A stretch of 18,797 bases of DNA from JACPGQ01 sp039798685 (GCA_039798685.1 JBDKFM010000023.1:1-18797), one strand, 5' to 3'; positions 1 through 7,195 are shown, numbered from the stretch's first letter. Numbers and translations are program-made. The notes: generated from the letters alone by a model not told the origin.

Positions 1-1252
1 CTTTCGGAGTGATTAACTCTTTACCGATATACTTTCGTAATACTTCAGGAATAACGACACTGCCGTCTTCCTGCTGATAATTTTCCAGGATTGCAACAAG
101 AGTGCGTCCAATTGCAAATGCGGTTCCGTTGAGAATATTCACATATTTTTTCTCTGGACCATCCTGATATTTTATATTCAACCTGCGTGACTGAAAATCA
201 GTGATAGTAGATGCTGATGTGACCTCTCGATACTTCTCTTGAGATGGAATCCAGGCTTCAATATCATATTTTCTGGCTGTCGGAAATCCAAGATCTCCCG
301 TACACATTTTGATAACCTGATATGGGATATCGAGCATCTGAAAAAACTTCTCTTCAAGCGATACAAAATATTCATGTTCTCGGTCATCATCACCCTGCGG
401 AACATAGGACACCATCTCTACTTTATCGAACTGATGTACACGAATAATTCCTTTTGTATCTTTTCCGTATGACCCTGCTTCACGACGAAATGCAGGAGAG
501 AACCCAACGTATCGTTTCGGTAAATCTTTTTTCTCGAATACTTCATCTTTATGCATCGGGACAACTGCATGCTCAGCAGTACCGACAAGCACGAGATCGT
601 CTTTTGATACCTGAAACATGTCCTCATCCCCTCCGTGTTCCATGTATCCCATACCACGCATTGTTTCTGTTTTGATGAGCACCGGAGGAACAATCGGAGT
701 AAATCCTTCCTTAATCAACGTCTCAAATGCCAATTGTACAAGCGCAAATTCAAGAAGCGCACCTTCGTTCTTCAAATATGCAAACCTGGCACCTGACACC
801 TTGGTCGCTCTCTCAATATCAATAATATCCAGCATCTCTCCAAGCACGACATGATCTTTTGGGGTAAATGAAAACGCAGTAGGTGATTTGTGTTTTCTCA
901 CAACATCGTTCTCGGTATCATTTTTACCGATCTTTACATCTTCTTTTGCAGTATTACTTACCTGCATCAAAAGCATATCTAATTCTTCTTTCAATGCTGC
1001 GAGTGCATGCTCCTGCTTTTCAAGTTTTTCCTTAAGCTCTTTTCCTTTTGTCACCTGATCATCTGTCGGTTTACCTTTAATCTCTTTCGTAAAGGTGTTT
1101 CGCTCTTCGCGGAGGACCTGCACTTTCTGCACTAACTCAATATACGCCCGGTCAATCTCCAGCAAATGATCAATATCAACAGGATAATTTTTCGAAGCAG
1201 CTGACTTCGAAACACGTGAAGGATTTTCTCTGATAAATTTTATGTCAAGCAT
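1..1252 (-). CDS. serS: Seryl-tRNA synthetase, 3' end cut by window edge
   Basis: Cytoplasmic class II aminoacyl-tRNA synthetase that charges tRNA-Ser. I translated this frame by hand from the ATG at 1252 and it stays open to position 1 (417 codons), so only the last few residues are missing. Residues about 28-105 are the charged antiparallel coiled-coil arm that grips the tRNA. The catalytic domain follows, with class II motif 2 (FRREAGSYGKDTKGIIR, about residue 255 on) and motif 3 (GTAFAIGRTLVAILENYQ, near residue 376). TSASTITDFQSRR matches the conserved serine-binding segment. The MLDIKFIRENP start is typical of the family. It is divergent from the secreted-protein gene at 1416, and no Shine-Dalgarno sequence is visible. 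Family call is certain. Confidence 0.97.
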   Translation of the reverse strand, partial: MLDIKFIRENPSRVSKSAASKNYPVDIDHLLEIDRAYIELVQKVQVLREERNTFTKEIKGKPTDDQVTKGKELKEKLEKQEHALAALKEELDMLLMQVSNTAKEDVKIGKNDTENDVVRKHKSPTAFSFTPKDHVVLGEMLDIIDIERATKVSGARFAYLKNEGALLEFALVQLAFETLIKEGFTPIVPPVLIKTETMRGMGYMEHGGDEDMFQVSKDDLVLVGTAEHAVVPMHKDEVFEKKDLPKRYVGFSPAFRREAGSYGKDTKGIIRVHQFDKVEMVSYVPQGDDDREHEYFVSLEEKFFQMLDIPYQVIKMCTGDLGFPTARKYDIEAWIPSQEKYREVTSASTITDFQSRRLNIKYQDGPEKKYVNILNGTAFAIGRTLVAILENYQQEDGSVVIPEVLRKYIGKELITPK

Positions 1253-1258
1253 AAATAA

Positions 1259-1310
1259 AATTTCAAATTTATAATATCCAATTTCTAATTTCTAATTTCT
1301 ATTTGAAATT
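1259..1310. repeat. AT-rich inverted repeat enclosing three ATTTCTA tandem copies
   Basis: AATTTCAAAT (1259-1268) and ATTTGAAATT (1301-1310) form a perfect 10-bp inverted repeat. Inside it ATTTCTA is repeated three times head to tail (1281-1301). The block lies just upstream of serS and also holds a possible minus-strand -10 (TATTAT, 1271-1276, or TATAAA, 1268-1273) with no good -35. It could be a regulatory palindrome or a low-complexity spacer of the kind seen between genes in AT-rich small genomes; the sequence alone does not decide. Confidence 0.6.
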
Positions 1311-1400
1311 GTGTCTTATTGAAATTACGTAAGTGGATTATATCTCCTTTGGGCTCCGGAATCAATTTTGTAGTCAAAAATCAAAAAGCTTGCATTGACG

Positions 1401-1409
1401 TGATAAAAT
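1401..1409 (+). promoter_or_regulatory. Extended -10 promoter of the secreted-protein gene, leaderless type
   Basis: TGA-TAAAAT is an extended -10 box whose last base lies 6 nt before the ATG at 1416. A normal start site about 7 nt downstream of the box would fall on or next to the A of ATG. No convincing -35 is seen, which extended -10 promoters can tolerate. Confidence 0.55.
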
Positions 1410-1415
1410 AGATGT

Positions 1416-1916
1416 ATGGTATTTTTTCACAAGAAACTTATCCTCCTGACTCCTCCTCTTCTCGCTTTTTTCATCTTAGGCCAAACTAACCACGCAGAAA
1501 CACGTTCTTCTGTGAAAGTTACTTCGGAAGGAGACAGTCAGGCAAATGTACGCGTCGAGACTAATTCAGATTCATCAACTACCACAACAACAAAATCAAC
1601 AGGTCGAACGGACATTGTTATCGAGTGCAATGGGGTCAAGAAAGAATATCATTCTGACAAAGCTGAAAACGTCACACTCAACTGTGATGACGAATCAAAT
1701 GGAACCGTCAAAAGCGAAATAACAGTAAACAAGAACAGTTCGCCAACAACTAAAATCTCAACCAATCCGACAGAAACAGAAGAATTAAAAAAGAAAACCG
1801 AAGAAATCAAAAAAGAAGTAAAGTCTGCAAAAGATACGGTCACGAAGGAGAGAAATGATTTATTCACACAGATGACGCAGATGCTCCGCGAACTCTTCAA
1901 AAACTTCCACTTCTAA
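1416..1916 (+). CDS. Small secreted protein of unknown function with C-terminal coiled coil
   Basis: I do not recognise a family for this 166-aa protein. Residues 1-27 form a Sec signal peptide: basic HKK, a hydrophobic stretch (LILLTPPLLAFFILG) and a likely cleavage after NHA. The mature part is rich in Ser, Thr, Asn and charged residues, with a poly-Thr run at 55-59. A segment at 66-90 is bounded by C71 and C90, which could form a disulfide. A Thr/Pro linker (106-121) leads to a charged helix (122-147, ELKKKTEEIKKEVKSAKDTV) predicted to be a coiled coil, ending in an aromatic tail (LRELFKNFHF) that may be amphipathic. No lipobox, LPxTG motif or later membrane helix is present. It stands alone, divergent from serS and convergent with the methyltransferase, whose stop codon begins 10 nt away. 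Secretion is well supported; function is unknown. Confidence 0.8.
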   Translation: MVFFHKKLILLTPPLLAFFILGQTNHAETRSSVKVTSEGDSQANVRVETNSDSSTTTTTKSTGRTDIVIECNGVKKEYHSDKAENVTLNCDDESNGTVKSEITVNKNSSPTTKISTNPTETEELKKKTEEIKKEVKSAKDTVTKERNDLFTQMTQMLRELFKNFHF

Positions 1917-1926
1917 AAATCGTCTA

Positions 1927-2877
1927 CTATATTTTTTTAAACTTCGCGACGAAAAATCCTTCCATTGTTGCAGATGGGAGAACGCGGATCGTTTTTTTCA
2001 GTTCAGGATGATACTGTTTTTTATTCCACTGAACTAAGCCTTTCTCAACGTCAACCCCTGGAACCACGATGTTCTCAAGTACAACCTTATCCTGTTCATG
2101 TGCGAGAATCCAATCGATCACTTCCTCGTTTTCCCGGGGATTCAGTGTACACGTCGCATACACAACCACTCCTCCTGATTTTGTACACGCTACCGCAGAA
2201 CGGAGAAGGTATTTCTGTTTTTGCGCGAGCAGCTTTCCCTTCGCTGGTTTCCAGTCTTTAAACGTCTCAGGATCTGTCGCAACAAATCGTCCCTCCATGC
2301 TGCACGGCGCATCCACGAGTACCCGATCAAACATCTCCGGATACTTCTTCCACATCCACTCGCCCGGAAGACAGACCGTCTTCGTGTGCAGGACACCTAA
2401 CGTCTTCAGATTTGCCTGTAACCTAAATACTCTCCCCCTACTCGAATCATTGGCAATGAGTGCCCCGCGGTTCTGCATACGTGCTGCGATATGTGATGTT
2501 TTACTCCCCGGCGCAGCACAAAGATCGAGTATTTCCTCAAGAGGTTGAGGCTCAAAAATGAGTGTCGCAAGCATACTTGAGAGACTCTGGGGATACAGCA
2601 AGCCAGCCTCACAAAGACCCGACTCCAGAACCCGCTGCTTCTGCTCCTGACTCAAAGTAATCCCCTCAGAACACCACGGCACACGCTCATACGCAACACC
2701 TAACTGACGCAGTTCGTCCAGTGCTTCTTCTATCGTAATTTTTAGAGTATTAATCCTAATACTCGGTCGCCTTTCCACAGAAAGAGACGCCAGGACGCCA
2801 TCTAACTTTTCGGGAGGGACAATACTCTGGAGTTGCTCAAGAAATGCCTGGGGTAATAACGACCATGACTGGTCCAT
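1927..2877 (-). CDS. RsmB/NOP-family RNA (cytosine-C5) methyltransferase
   Basis: SAM-dependent enzyme that methylates C5 of a cytosine in rRNA or tRNA. The 316-aa sequence shows the family signatures in order: DLCAAPGSKT (118-127, SAM-binding motif I), VDAPCS (188-193, with the release cysteine C192) and YATCTLNPRENEE (240-252, with the nucleophile C243). The RPSIRINTLK segment (37-46) is the usual start of the RNA-facing N-domain. E. coli RsmB is about 430 aa and carries an N-terminal NusB-like domain; that domain is absent here, so the substrate (16S C967, C1407 or a tRNA site) cannot be named. The ATG lies 3 nt after the rpsT stop, so the two genes are almost certainly co-transcribed, which fits a ribosomal target. 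Ends with TAG. Confidence 0.93.
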   Translation of the reverse strand: MDQSWSLLPQAFLEQLQSIVPPEKLDGVLASLSVERRPSIRINTLKITIEEALDELRQLGVAYERVPWCSEGITLSQEQKQRVLESGLCEAGLLYPQSLSSMLATLIFEPQPLEEILDLCAAPGSKTSHIAARMQNRGALIANDSSRGRVFRLQANLKTLGVLHTKTVCLPGEWMWKKYPEMFDRVLVDAPCSMEGRFVATDPETFKDWKPAKGKLLAQKQKYLLRSAVACTKSGGVVVYATCTLNPRENEEVIDWILAHEQDKVVLENIVVPGVDVEKGLVQWNKKQYHPELKKTIRVLPSATMEGFFVAKFKKI

Positions 2878-2880
2878 GTC

Positions 2881-3201
2881 TTATTTCTTTGCTGCTTTTT
2901 TCACAGTCTTTGCGGGAGTTTTCTTCGCAGGAGCTACTTTTGCTTCTGTTTTTTTCACGACTGCTCCTGTTGGAAGAAGCTTTGAAAGTGAGGATTTTAG
3001 CCGTGCTGCTTTATTTGCATGAAGAATATTTTGCTTTGCGGCTTTATCAATTGATTGAAATGCTTTCGAAACAGAATCAGCTGTTTTTGCCTTTACAGCA
3101 GCTTTGAAAAGCTTCTTGTAAGCATCTTTCATCTTTCTGTTGGCAAGCGTCCGCTTCTTATCCTGTCTAAGCTTTTTCTTCGCGTGTTTTAAAACTGGCA
3201 T
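2881..3201 (-). CDS. rpsT: 30S ribosomal protein bS20 with basic C-terminal tail
   Basis: Primary 16S rRNA-binding protein of the small subunit. Residues 1-78 show the S20 pattern: a Lys/Arg-rich start (MPVLKHAKKKLRQDKKR), NRKMKDAYKKLFKAA, and a second helix ending HANKAARLKSSLSKLL. Typical S20 is 85-90 aa; this one has 106 because of a Lys/Ala/Pro tail at 80-106 (PAKKTPAKTVKKAAKK) resembling histone H1 or mycobacterial HU tails, presumably contacting rRNA. It is the first gene of a two-gene operon with the methyltransferase. The promoter just upstream places the start site at the ATG, suggesting a leaderless mRNA. Confidence 0.95.
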   Translation of the reverse strand: MPVLKHAKKKLRQDKKRTLANRKMKDAYKKLFKAAVKAKTADSVSKAFQSIDKAAKQNILHANKAARLKSSLSKLLPTGAVVKKTEAKVAPAKKTPAKTVKKAAKK

Positions 3202-3207
3202 AACCGT

Positions 3208-3236
3208 ATTTTAGCATGTTATACTTGAAAATACAA
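3208..3236 (-). promoter_or_regulatory. rpsT promoter, leaderless type
   Basis: Read on the minus strand, TTGTAT (-35, 3231-3236), a 17-nt spacer and TAAAAT (-10, 3208-3213) preceded by TGC (extended -10). The -10 ends 6 nt before the rpsT ATG, so transcription should begin at the start codon. Confidence 0.7.
3217..3225 (+). promoter_or_regulatory. Candidate murJ promoter (extended -10)
   Basis: TGT-TATACT on the plus strand is an extended -10 interleaved with the divergent rpsT promoter. It would start transcription near 3231-3233 and give murJ a leader of about 98 nt containing both hairpins described below. No clear -35 is visible. Confidence 0.45.
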
Positions 3237-3238
3237 CG

Positions 3239-3274
3239 TTTCCGGGCACATTTTTGATGTGCGCGTCCCGGAAA
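3239..3274 (+). ncRNA. Leader hairpin 1 of murJ
   Basis: TTTCCGGG (3239-3246) pairs perfectly with CCCGGAAA (3267-3274). The stem continues as CACAT (3247-3251) with ATGTG (3257-3261), closed by a TTTTG loop, with a one-sided 5-nt bulge CGCGT (3262-3266). The stable, asymmetrically bulged stem begins about 8 nt after the predicted start site. I do not recognise it as a named riboswitch class. Confidence 0.6.
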
Positions 3275-3275
3275 T

Positions 3276-3326
3276 AGGCACAGATCCGCATCATGCCTTG
3301 CTGCTAAAGGCATTTGGCGGTTTTTT
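3276..3326 (+). terminator. Attenuator-like intrinsic terminator in the murJ leader
   Basis: The stem is CCGC (3286-3289) with GCGG (3317-3320), a 3x3 internal loop, and ATGCCTT (3293-3299) with AAGGCAT (3307-3313), loop GCTGCTA. Six T residues follow at once (3321-3326), ending 3 nt before the murJ ATG. The only plus-strand sequence upstream is antisense to rpsT and its partner, so there is no plus-strand gene for it to terminate. An alternative stem, AGGCA (3276-3280) with TGCCT (3294-3298), would occupy the 5' arm and prevent the terminator, the standard layout of an attenuator. A free-standing small RNA ending here is the other reading. Confidence 0.6.
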
Positions 3327-3329
3327 CCT

Positions 3330-4994
3330 ATGACAGACTTACTCAAAAAAAGCCTCTCACTTCTTAGTCGCCGACAAACCAATATTCTCTCAGCTGCGTA
3401 TATCATCATGGCAACCGTGATCTTTTCGCAACTTCTCGGGCTCGTCCGCAATCGATTACTTGTCTCAATATTTGGCGCATCAAATACTCTCGGTATCTAT
3501 AATTATTCACTCGTCCTCCCGGATACTATTTTTCAGCTAGTCGTTGCATCTGCGCTCGTTTCAGCATTTATCCCAGTGTTTGTTGAGTACCTCCGTGACA
3601 AACGAGAGAAAGAGGCCAATGAGATGGCGTCAAACCTACTCCTTATCGGACTTATTGCTTTTAGCATCCTCTCAATTATTTTGGCTATACTCGCTCCTTT
3701 CATACTCAAAATGTTCAATTTAGGTGCAAATTTTTCAGCGTCCCAGATGGATCTTATGGCAAACCTAATGCGACTTACACTTATCGGACAACTCCTCTTC
3801 ATCATCGCGAGCTTCTTCACGGCAATTCTCCAATCACATAATCGCTTTTTCATACCCGGATTTGCTGCAGCACTCTATAACCTCGGAACTATAGTTGGCA
3901 TCTTCGTCCTCAGCAGTTCATTTGGTATCTTCTCCGCACCTCTCGGAGGAATTATCGGCGGCCTTCTTTTTATCGTGTTCCAGATACCACTTGCCTGGAA
4001 ACTCGGATTCCGATTTCTCCCGAAAGTCTCCGATCTTTTTGATACAGGGGTCAGAAAAATAATTACACTCATGTGGCCTCGTACGGTGCAAAATGGCATC
4101 CAGCAAGTTGGCACTGTTGCACTCGGTATCATCATCGCCTTCATCGCTGATCCGGGACGAATGTTTCTCCTTTTTGATTATGCAAAAATCCTTATGTTCG
4201 CACCGGTCTCACTCATCGGCTTTAGCATCGCACAGGCTGCATTTCCCGTACTCTCGCGAGAAAATACCGACATGCAGGATTTTAAATCAACGTTTCTCAA
4301 TAGCGCTTACCAAATGCTCTACCTCATCCTGCCCGTCTCAGCTCTTCTCCTCGTCCTCCGTATCCCGATTGTCCGCCTCATCTACGGAGCAGATCTCTTC
4401 GATTGGGATGCAACAGTGCTTACCGGTCATACACTTGCTTTTTTCTCACTCTCAATTTTTGCTCAGGCGCTCATCGGACTTTTTTACCGGGCTTTTTATG
4501 CACTTCATAACACAATAATTCCCCTTATCACAAGCATCGTCGGAACCGCATCTCTCATCGTCCTCGCAGTATTCTTCGTAATCGGAGAACATCAGGGAAT
4601 TGAAAGTATCGCTCTTTCTTTCACCATCGCAAATATTCTTCAGCTACTTGTACTCTTCCTTATCCTTGATAAGATGACAGGAAAATTCAACAGAAAAGAT
4701 GTCCTCCTCTCACTCGGAAAACTCTTTATGGCCACCCTCATCATGGCATTTGCCCTCTATGTACCGATAAAGCTTCTCGATCAGCTCGTCTTTGATACAA
4801 CCAGAACAATAAATCTTCTCATACTGACAAGTATTTCAAGCGCAGCTGGTATCAGTCTGTACTTCTTCTGCACATGGCTTCTGAACATCAAAGAAGCACA
4901 TACCTACCTCATGCTCATCCGGAAAGTCGGAAACTGGAGAGAGGTACTTTATAAAAATGAAGAGGTCATAGAGCCGACAAGAACAAATCCATAA
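3330..4994 (+). CDS. murJ: Lipid II flippase MurJ
   Basis: Integral membrane protein of the MVF/MurJ branch of the MOP exporter superfamily, which flips the peptidoglycan precursor lipid II across the cytoplasmic membrane. At 554 aa it has the expected number of hydrophobic helices (about 14). The first carries the signature QLLGLVRNRLLVSIFGAS (about 35-52), followed by FQLVVASALVSAFIPVFVEY; the GLVRNR arginines match the positively charged cavity of the family. Later blocks such as GFSIAQAAFPVLSR and LIGLFYRAFYALHNT are also typical of MurJ. The MTDLLKKSLSLLSRRQ start gives a short basic cytoplasmic N-terminus before the first helix. The gene stands alone, divergent from rpsT. No Shine-Dalgarno is seen, and the start sits directly after the leader terminator. 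Its stop overlaps the T-tract of the groEL terminator. Confidence 0.93.
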   Translation: MTDLLKKSLSLLSRRQTNILSAAYIIMATVIFSQLLGLVRNRLLVSIFGASNTLGIYNYSLVLPDTIFQLVVASALVSAFIPVFVEYLRDKREKEANEMASNLLLIGLIAFSILSIILAILAPFILKMFNLGANFSASQMDLMANLMRLTLIGQLLFIIASFFTAILQSHNRFFIPGFAAALYNLGTIVGIFVLSSSFGIFSAPLGGIIGGLLFIVFQIPLAWKLGFRFLPKVSDLFDTGVRKIITLMWPRTVQNGIQQVGTVALGIIIAFIADPGRMFLLFDYAKILMFAPVSLIGFSIAQAAFPVLSRENTDMQDFKSTFLNSAYQMLYLILPVSALLLVLRIPIVRLIYGADLFDWDATVLTGHTLAFFSLSIFAQALIGLFYRAFYALHNTIIPLITSIVGTASLIVLAVFFVIGEHQGIESIALSFTIANILQLLVLFLILDKMTGKFNRKDVLLSLGKLFMATLIMAFALYVPIKLLDQLVFDTTRTINLLILTSISSAAGISLYFFCTWLLNIKEAHTYLMLIRKVGNWREVLYKNEEVIEPTRTNP

Positions 4995-5014
4995 AAAAAT
5001 CCGCTTTCGCGGAT
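4993..5014 (-). terminator. groEL intrinsic terminator
   Basis: On the minus strand, ATCCGC-GAAA-GCGGAT (5014-4999) is a 6-bp stem with a GNRA tetraloop, followed by a run of seven T residues. It lies 27 nt after the groEL stop. The T-tract overlaps the murJ stop codon, so the two convergent genes share these bases. Confidence 0.85.
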
Positions 5015-5041
5015 ATATCCTCTCATCACGAAAAGTACTGA

Positions 5042-6718
5042 TTAGTAATCCATTCCACCCATACCGCCCATGCCACCCGGCATACCACCACCCATTGGTG
5101 CAGCATCTTTCTTCTCAGGAATCTCGCTTACCAGTGCTTCTGTTGTCAAAATCATTGTCGCAACTGAGATTGCATTTTGCACTGCTGTTCTCACAACTTT
5201 CAACGGATCAATAATTCCCTCTTTTACCATATCGACAGGGGTCGCGTTCTCAACTGAGTCAAGTTTTAGAACATTGAAACCCTGCCCTGCAGCACTTGCT
5301 GATCGAGCTTTTGCAATCAACTGTCCCGCATCAAGTCCTGCGTTCTGCATAAGCTTTACAAACGGTGCTTCAAGTGCAGTCTTCACAATTTCATACCCAA
5401 AGACCTCATCGCGACTAATGCCCGCACCTTCAATTTCCTTTGTACTCATACGAGTTGAGATATCAAGAAGTGCTACTGATCCGCCCGGAACAATTCCCTC
5501 TTCCAAAGCTGCTTTGGTCGCGGCAACTGCGTCATTCACACGCTCTTTACGATCCTTCAACTCAACTTCAGTTGCAGCACCGACATTAATGACAGCAACA
5601 CCGCCTGCCAACTTGGCAAGTCTCTCCTGAAGTTTCTCACGGTCAAACTCAGACGTTGACTCATCAATCGCACGCTTTATCTGCGCAATCCGCGCTTTAA
5701 TTGCTGCCATATCACCCTTACCACCAATCACACGGGTGTTTTCTTTATCTGCCCACACCTTATCTGCCCGACCACAGTCTTCAAGCGTCACACTCTCAAG
5801 CTTTCGTCCGGTGTCTTCTGAGATAACTGTACCGCCTGTGAGGATCGCTATGTCAGCAAGCATCTCTTTGCGTCTGTCACCAAATCCAGGTGCTTTTATC
5901 GCGAGCGTATTGAATGTACCACGAAGTTTATTGACGACGAGTGTTGCGAGTGCTTCACCTTCAATCTCATCTGCAATAATAACGAGATTTTTTGAGACTT
6001 TAACCAGACTCTCGAGGAAAGGAAGAAGCTCATTGAGAGCAGCAATTTTTTTATCGGTAATAAGAATATATGGATCACTGATCTCCGCTTCCATCTTATC
6101 TGAGTTCGTCACAAAATATGCGGATGCGTAGCCTTTGTCAAACTCCATGCCTTCCTTATACTCAACTTCTGTTGAAAGACCGCGACCTTCTTCTACAGTC
6201 ACCACACCGTCTTTTCCGACTTTTTTCAATGCTTCAGCGATAAGCTCTCCGAGCTCAGCATTTCCGGCTGAAATTGTTGCAACATTTGCAATATCACTAT
6301 CTTTAATGGATTTACCCATTTTCTTTAGCTCAGCAACGACATGCTCGCCGGCCTTCTCAAGACCACGTCGCATCACCATAGGGTTTGAACCAGCGGTGAT
6401 CATCTTAATACCTTCATTTACGATTGCGCGTGCGAGGACTGTTGAAGTAGTGGTACCATCTCCTGCCACATCTGCTGTTTTACTTGCAGCTTCTTTCACA
6501 AGCTGAGCACCCATATTTTCAAACGGATCTTCAAGCTCTATTTCTTTTGCAACTGAGACACCGTCATGAATGACACTTGGTGCTCCCCACTTCTTATCAA
6601 GCGCAACATTACGGCCCTTTGGACCAAGCGTTGTTGCAACCGCGTCTGCAAGCTTATTGACACCTGCCTGAAGCTTCTGACGTGCTTCTTCTTTATATAT
6701 AATTTTCTTTGCTGCCAT
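5042..6718 (-). CDS. groL: 60-kDa chaperonin GroEL
   Basis: Subunit of the double-ring ATP-dependent folding chamber that works with GroES. The 558-aa sequence is full length and well conserved: TLGPKGRN (30-37) and DGVSVAKE (52-59) at the nucleotide site, GDGTTTSTVLARAI (86-99), and RKERVNDAVAATKAA holding the aspartate equivalent to the catalytic D398 of E. coli. The tail ends in repeated GGM units (GGGMPGGMGGMGGMDY), the flexible C-terminus that projects into the cavity. The ATG is 4 nt after the groES stop, with an AGGA ribosome-binding site (6726-6729) 7 nt upstream inside the end of groES. It is in an operon with groES, under the CIRCE-like operator, and is followed by a strong terminator. 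Confidence 0.98.
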   Translation of the reverse strand: MAAKKIIYKEEARQKLQAGVNKLADAVATTLGPKGRNVALDKKWGAPSVIHDGVSVAKEIELEDPFENMGAQLVKEAASKTADVAGDGTTTSTVLARAIVNEGIKMITAGSNPMVMRRGLEKAGEHVVAELKKMGKSIKDSDIANVATISAGNAELGELIAEALKKVGKDGVVTVEEGRGLSTEVEYKEGMEFDKGYASAYFVTNSDKMEAEISDPYILITDKKIAALNELLPFLESLVKVSKNLVIIADEIEGEALATLVVNKLRGTFNTLAIKAPGFGDRRKEMLADIAILTGGTVISEDTGRKLESVTLEDCGRADKVWADKENTRVIGGKGDMAAIKARIAQIKRAIDESTSEFDREKLQERLAKLAGGVAVINVGAATEVELKDRKERVNDAVAATKAALEEGIVPGGSVALLDISTRMSTKEIEGAGISRDEVFGYEIVKTALEAPFVKLMQNAGLDAGQLIAKARSASAAGQGFNVLKLDSVENATPVDMVKEGIIDPLKVVRTAVQNAISVATMILTTEALVSEIPEKKDAAPMGGGMPGGMGGMGGMDY

Positions 6719-6722
6719 ATGT

Positions 6723-7022
6723 TTATCCTACAATTGCCAAAATATCCTTCTGCTCAACAATCATCCACTCCTCATTATTTACTTTGACCTCATTGCCACC
6801 CCACTTTTTATACATGACCTTCTGACCTACCTTGACTGTCAATGGAAAAACCTTACCGTCATTATTGTGCCATCCTTCACCAACCGCCATCACTTCACCA
6901 ATTTGTGGTTTTTCTTTTACAGAATCAGGAAGAATGATGCCGCTTGCAGTTTTTGTTTCTGCCTCAACCGGCTTGATGAGAACATTATCGAAGAGCGGCT
7001 TGATGTTTGTTTTCGTTGTCAT
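6723..7022 (-). CDS. groES: 10-kDa co-chaperonin GroES
   Basis: Heptameric lid of the GroEL chamber, 99 aa. IKPLFDNVLIKPVEAE (7-22) begins the fold. The mobile loop has the hydrophobic GIIL tripeptide region (28-31) that docks on GroEL, followed by KEKPQIGEVMAVGEG and the roof and end strands (VKVGQKVMYKKWGGNEV, EEWMIVEQKDILAIVG). It is the first gene of the groES-groEL operon. The predicted start site is near 7064, giving a leader of about 42 nt without an obvious Shine-Dalgarno. Regulation by HrcA is inferred from the operator at 7044-7070. Confidence 0.98.
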   Translation of the reverse strand: MTTKTNIKPLFDNVLIKPVEAETKTASGIILPDSVKEKPQIGEVMAVGEGWHNNDGKVFPLTVKVGQKVMYKKWGGNEVKVNNEEWMIVEQKDILAIVG

Positions 7023-7043
7023 AACAATATTTTTTTTGCGTAT

Positions 7044-7070
7044 TAATCACTCAGTGATTAGCACTGCTAA
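7044..7070. promoter_or_regulatory. Degenerate CIRCE operator (HrcA site)
   Basis: Read on the plus strand, TAATCACTC (7044-7052), a 9-nt spacer and CACTGCTAA (7062-7070). Each half matches 7 of 9 bases of the CIRCE consensus TTAGCACTC-N9-GAGTGCTAA, with the exact N9 spacing. It lies directly downstream of the groES -10 over the predicted start site, the classical repressor position. Two shorter overlapping palindromes (TTAGCAGTGCTAA and AATCACTGAGTGATT on the minus strand) are also present, so the site may have been reshaped for a divergent HrcA. Confidence 0.75.
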
Positions 7071-7099
7071 TTTATACAATAGACTTAGATTCTTGTCAA
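7071..7099 (-). promoter_or_regulatory. groES-groEL sigma-A promoter
   Basis: On the minus strand, a perfect TTGACA -35 (7094-7099), a 17-nt spacer and TATAAA -10 (7071-7076). The near-consensus strength fits a heavily expressed operon kept in check by the adjacent CIRCE-like site. Confidence 0.85.
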
Positions 7100-7166
7100 T
7101 GCCCTATAGTTCAATTCCTCAAACAACCAAGGCTTTTTATTCTCTCTTCAAACGATCGCATGTAGC

Positions 7167-7195
7167 TTGACACCACTCGTAAATACCCTTACGAT
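7167..7195 (+). promoter_or_regulatory. Promoter of the LPATG surface-protein gene
   Basis: TTGACA -35 (7167-7172), 17-nt spacer, TACGAT -10 (7190-7195). The start site should fall near 7202, giving a leader of about 27 nt that contains a small hairpin, ACCCG-TTTTG-CGGGT (7206-7220), 8 nt before the ATG. The hairpin has no T-tract after it. Confidence 0.6.

Noticed and set aside
3239..3329. Identification of the murJ leader as a known riboswitch (fluoride, preQ1, guanidine, c-di-GMP)
   Set aside because: None of the conserved core sequences I know for these classes is present; I therefore describe only the stems.
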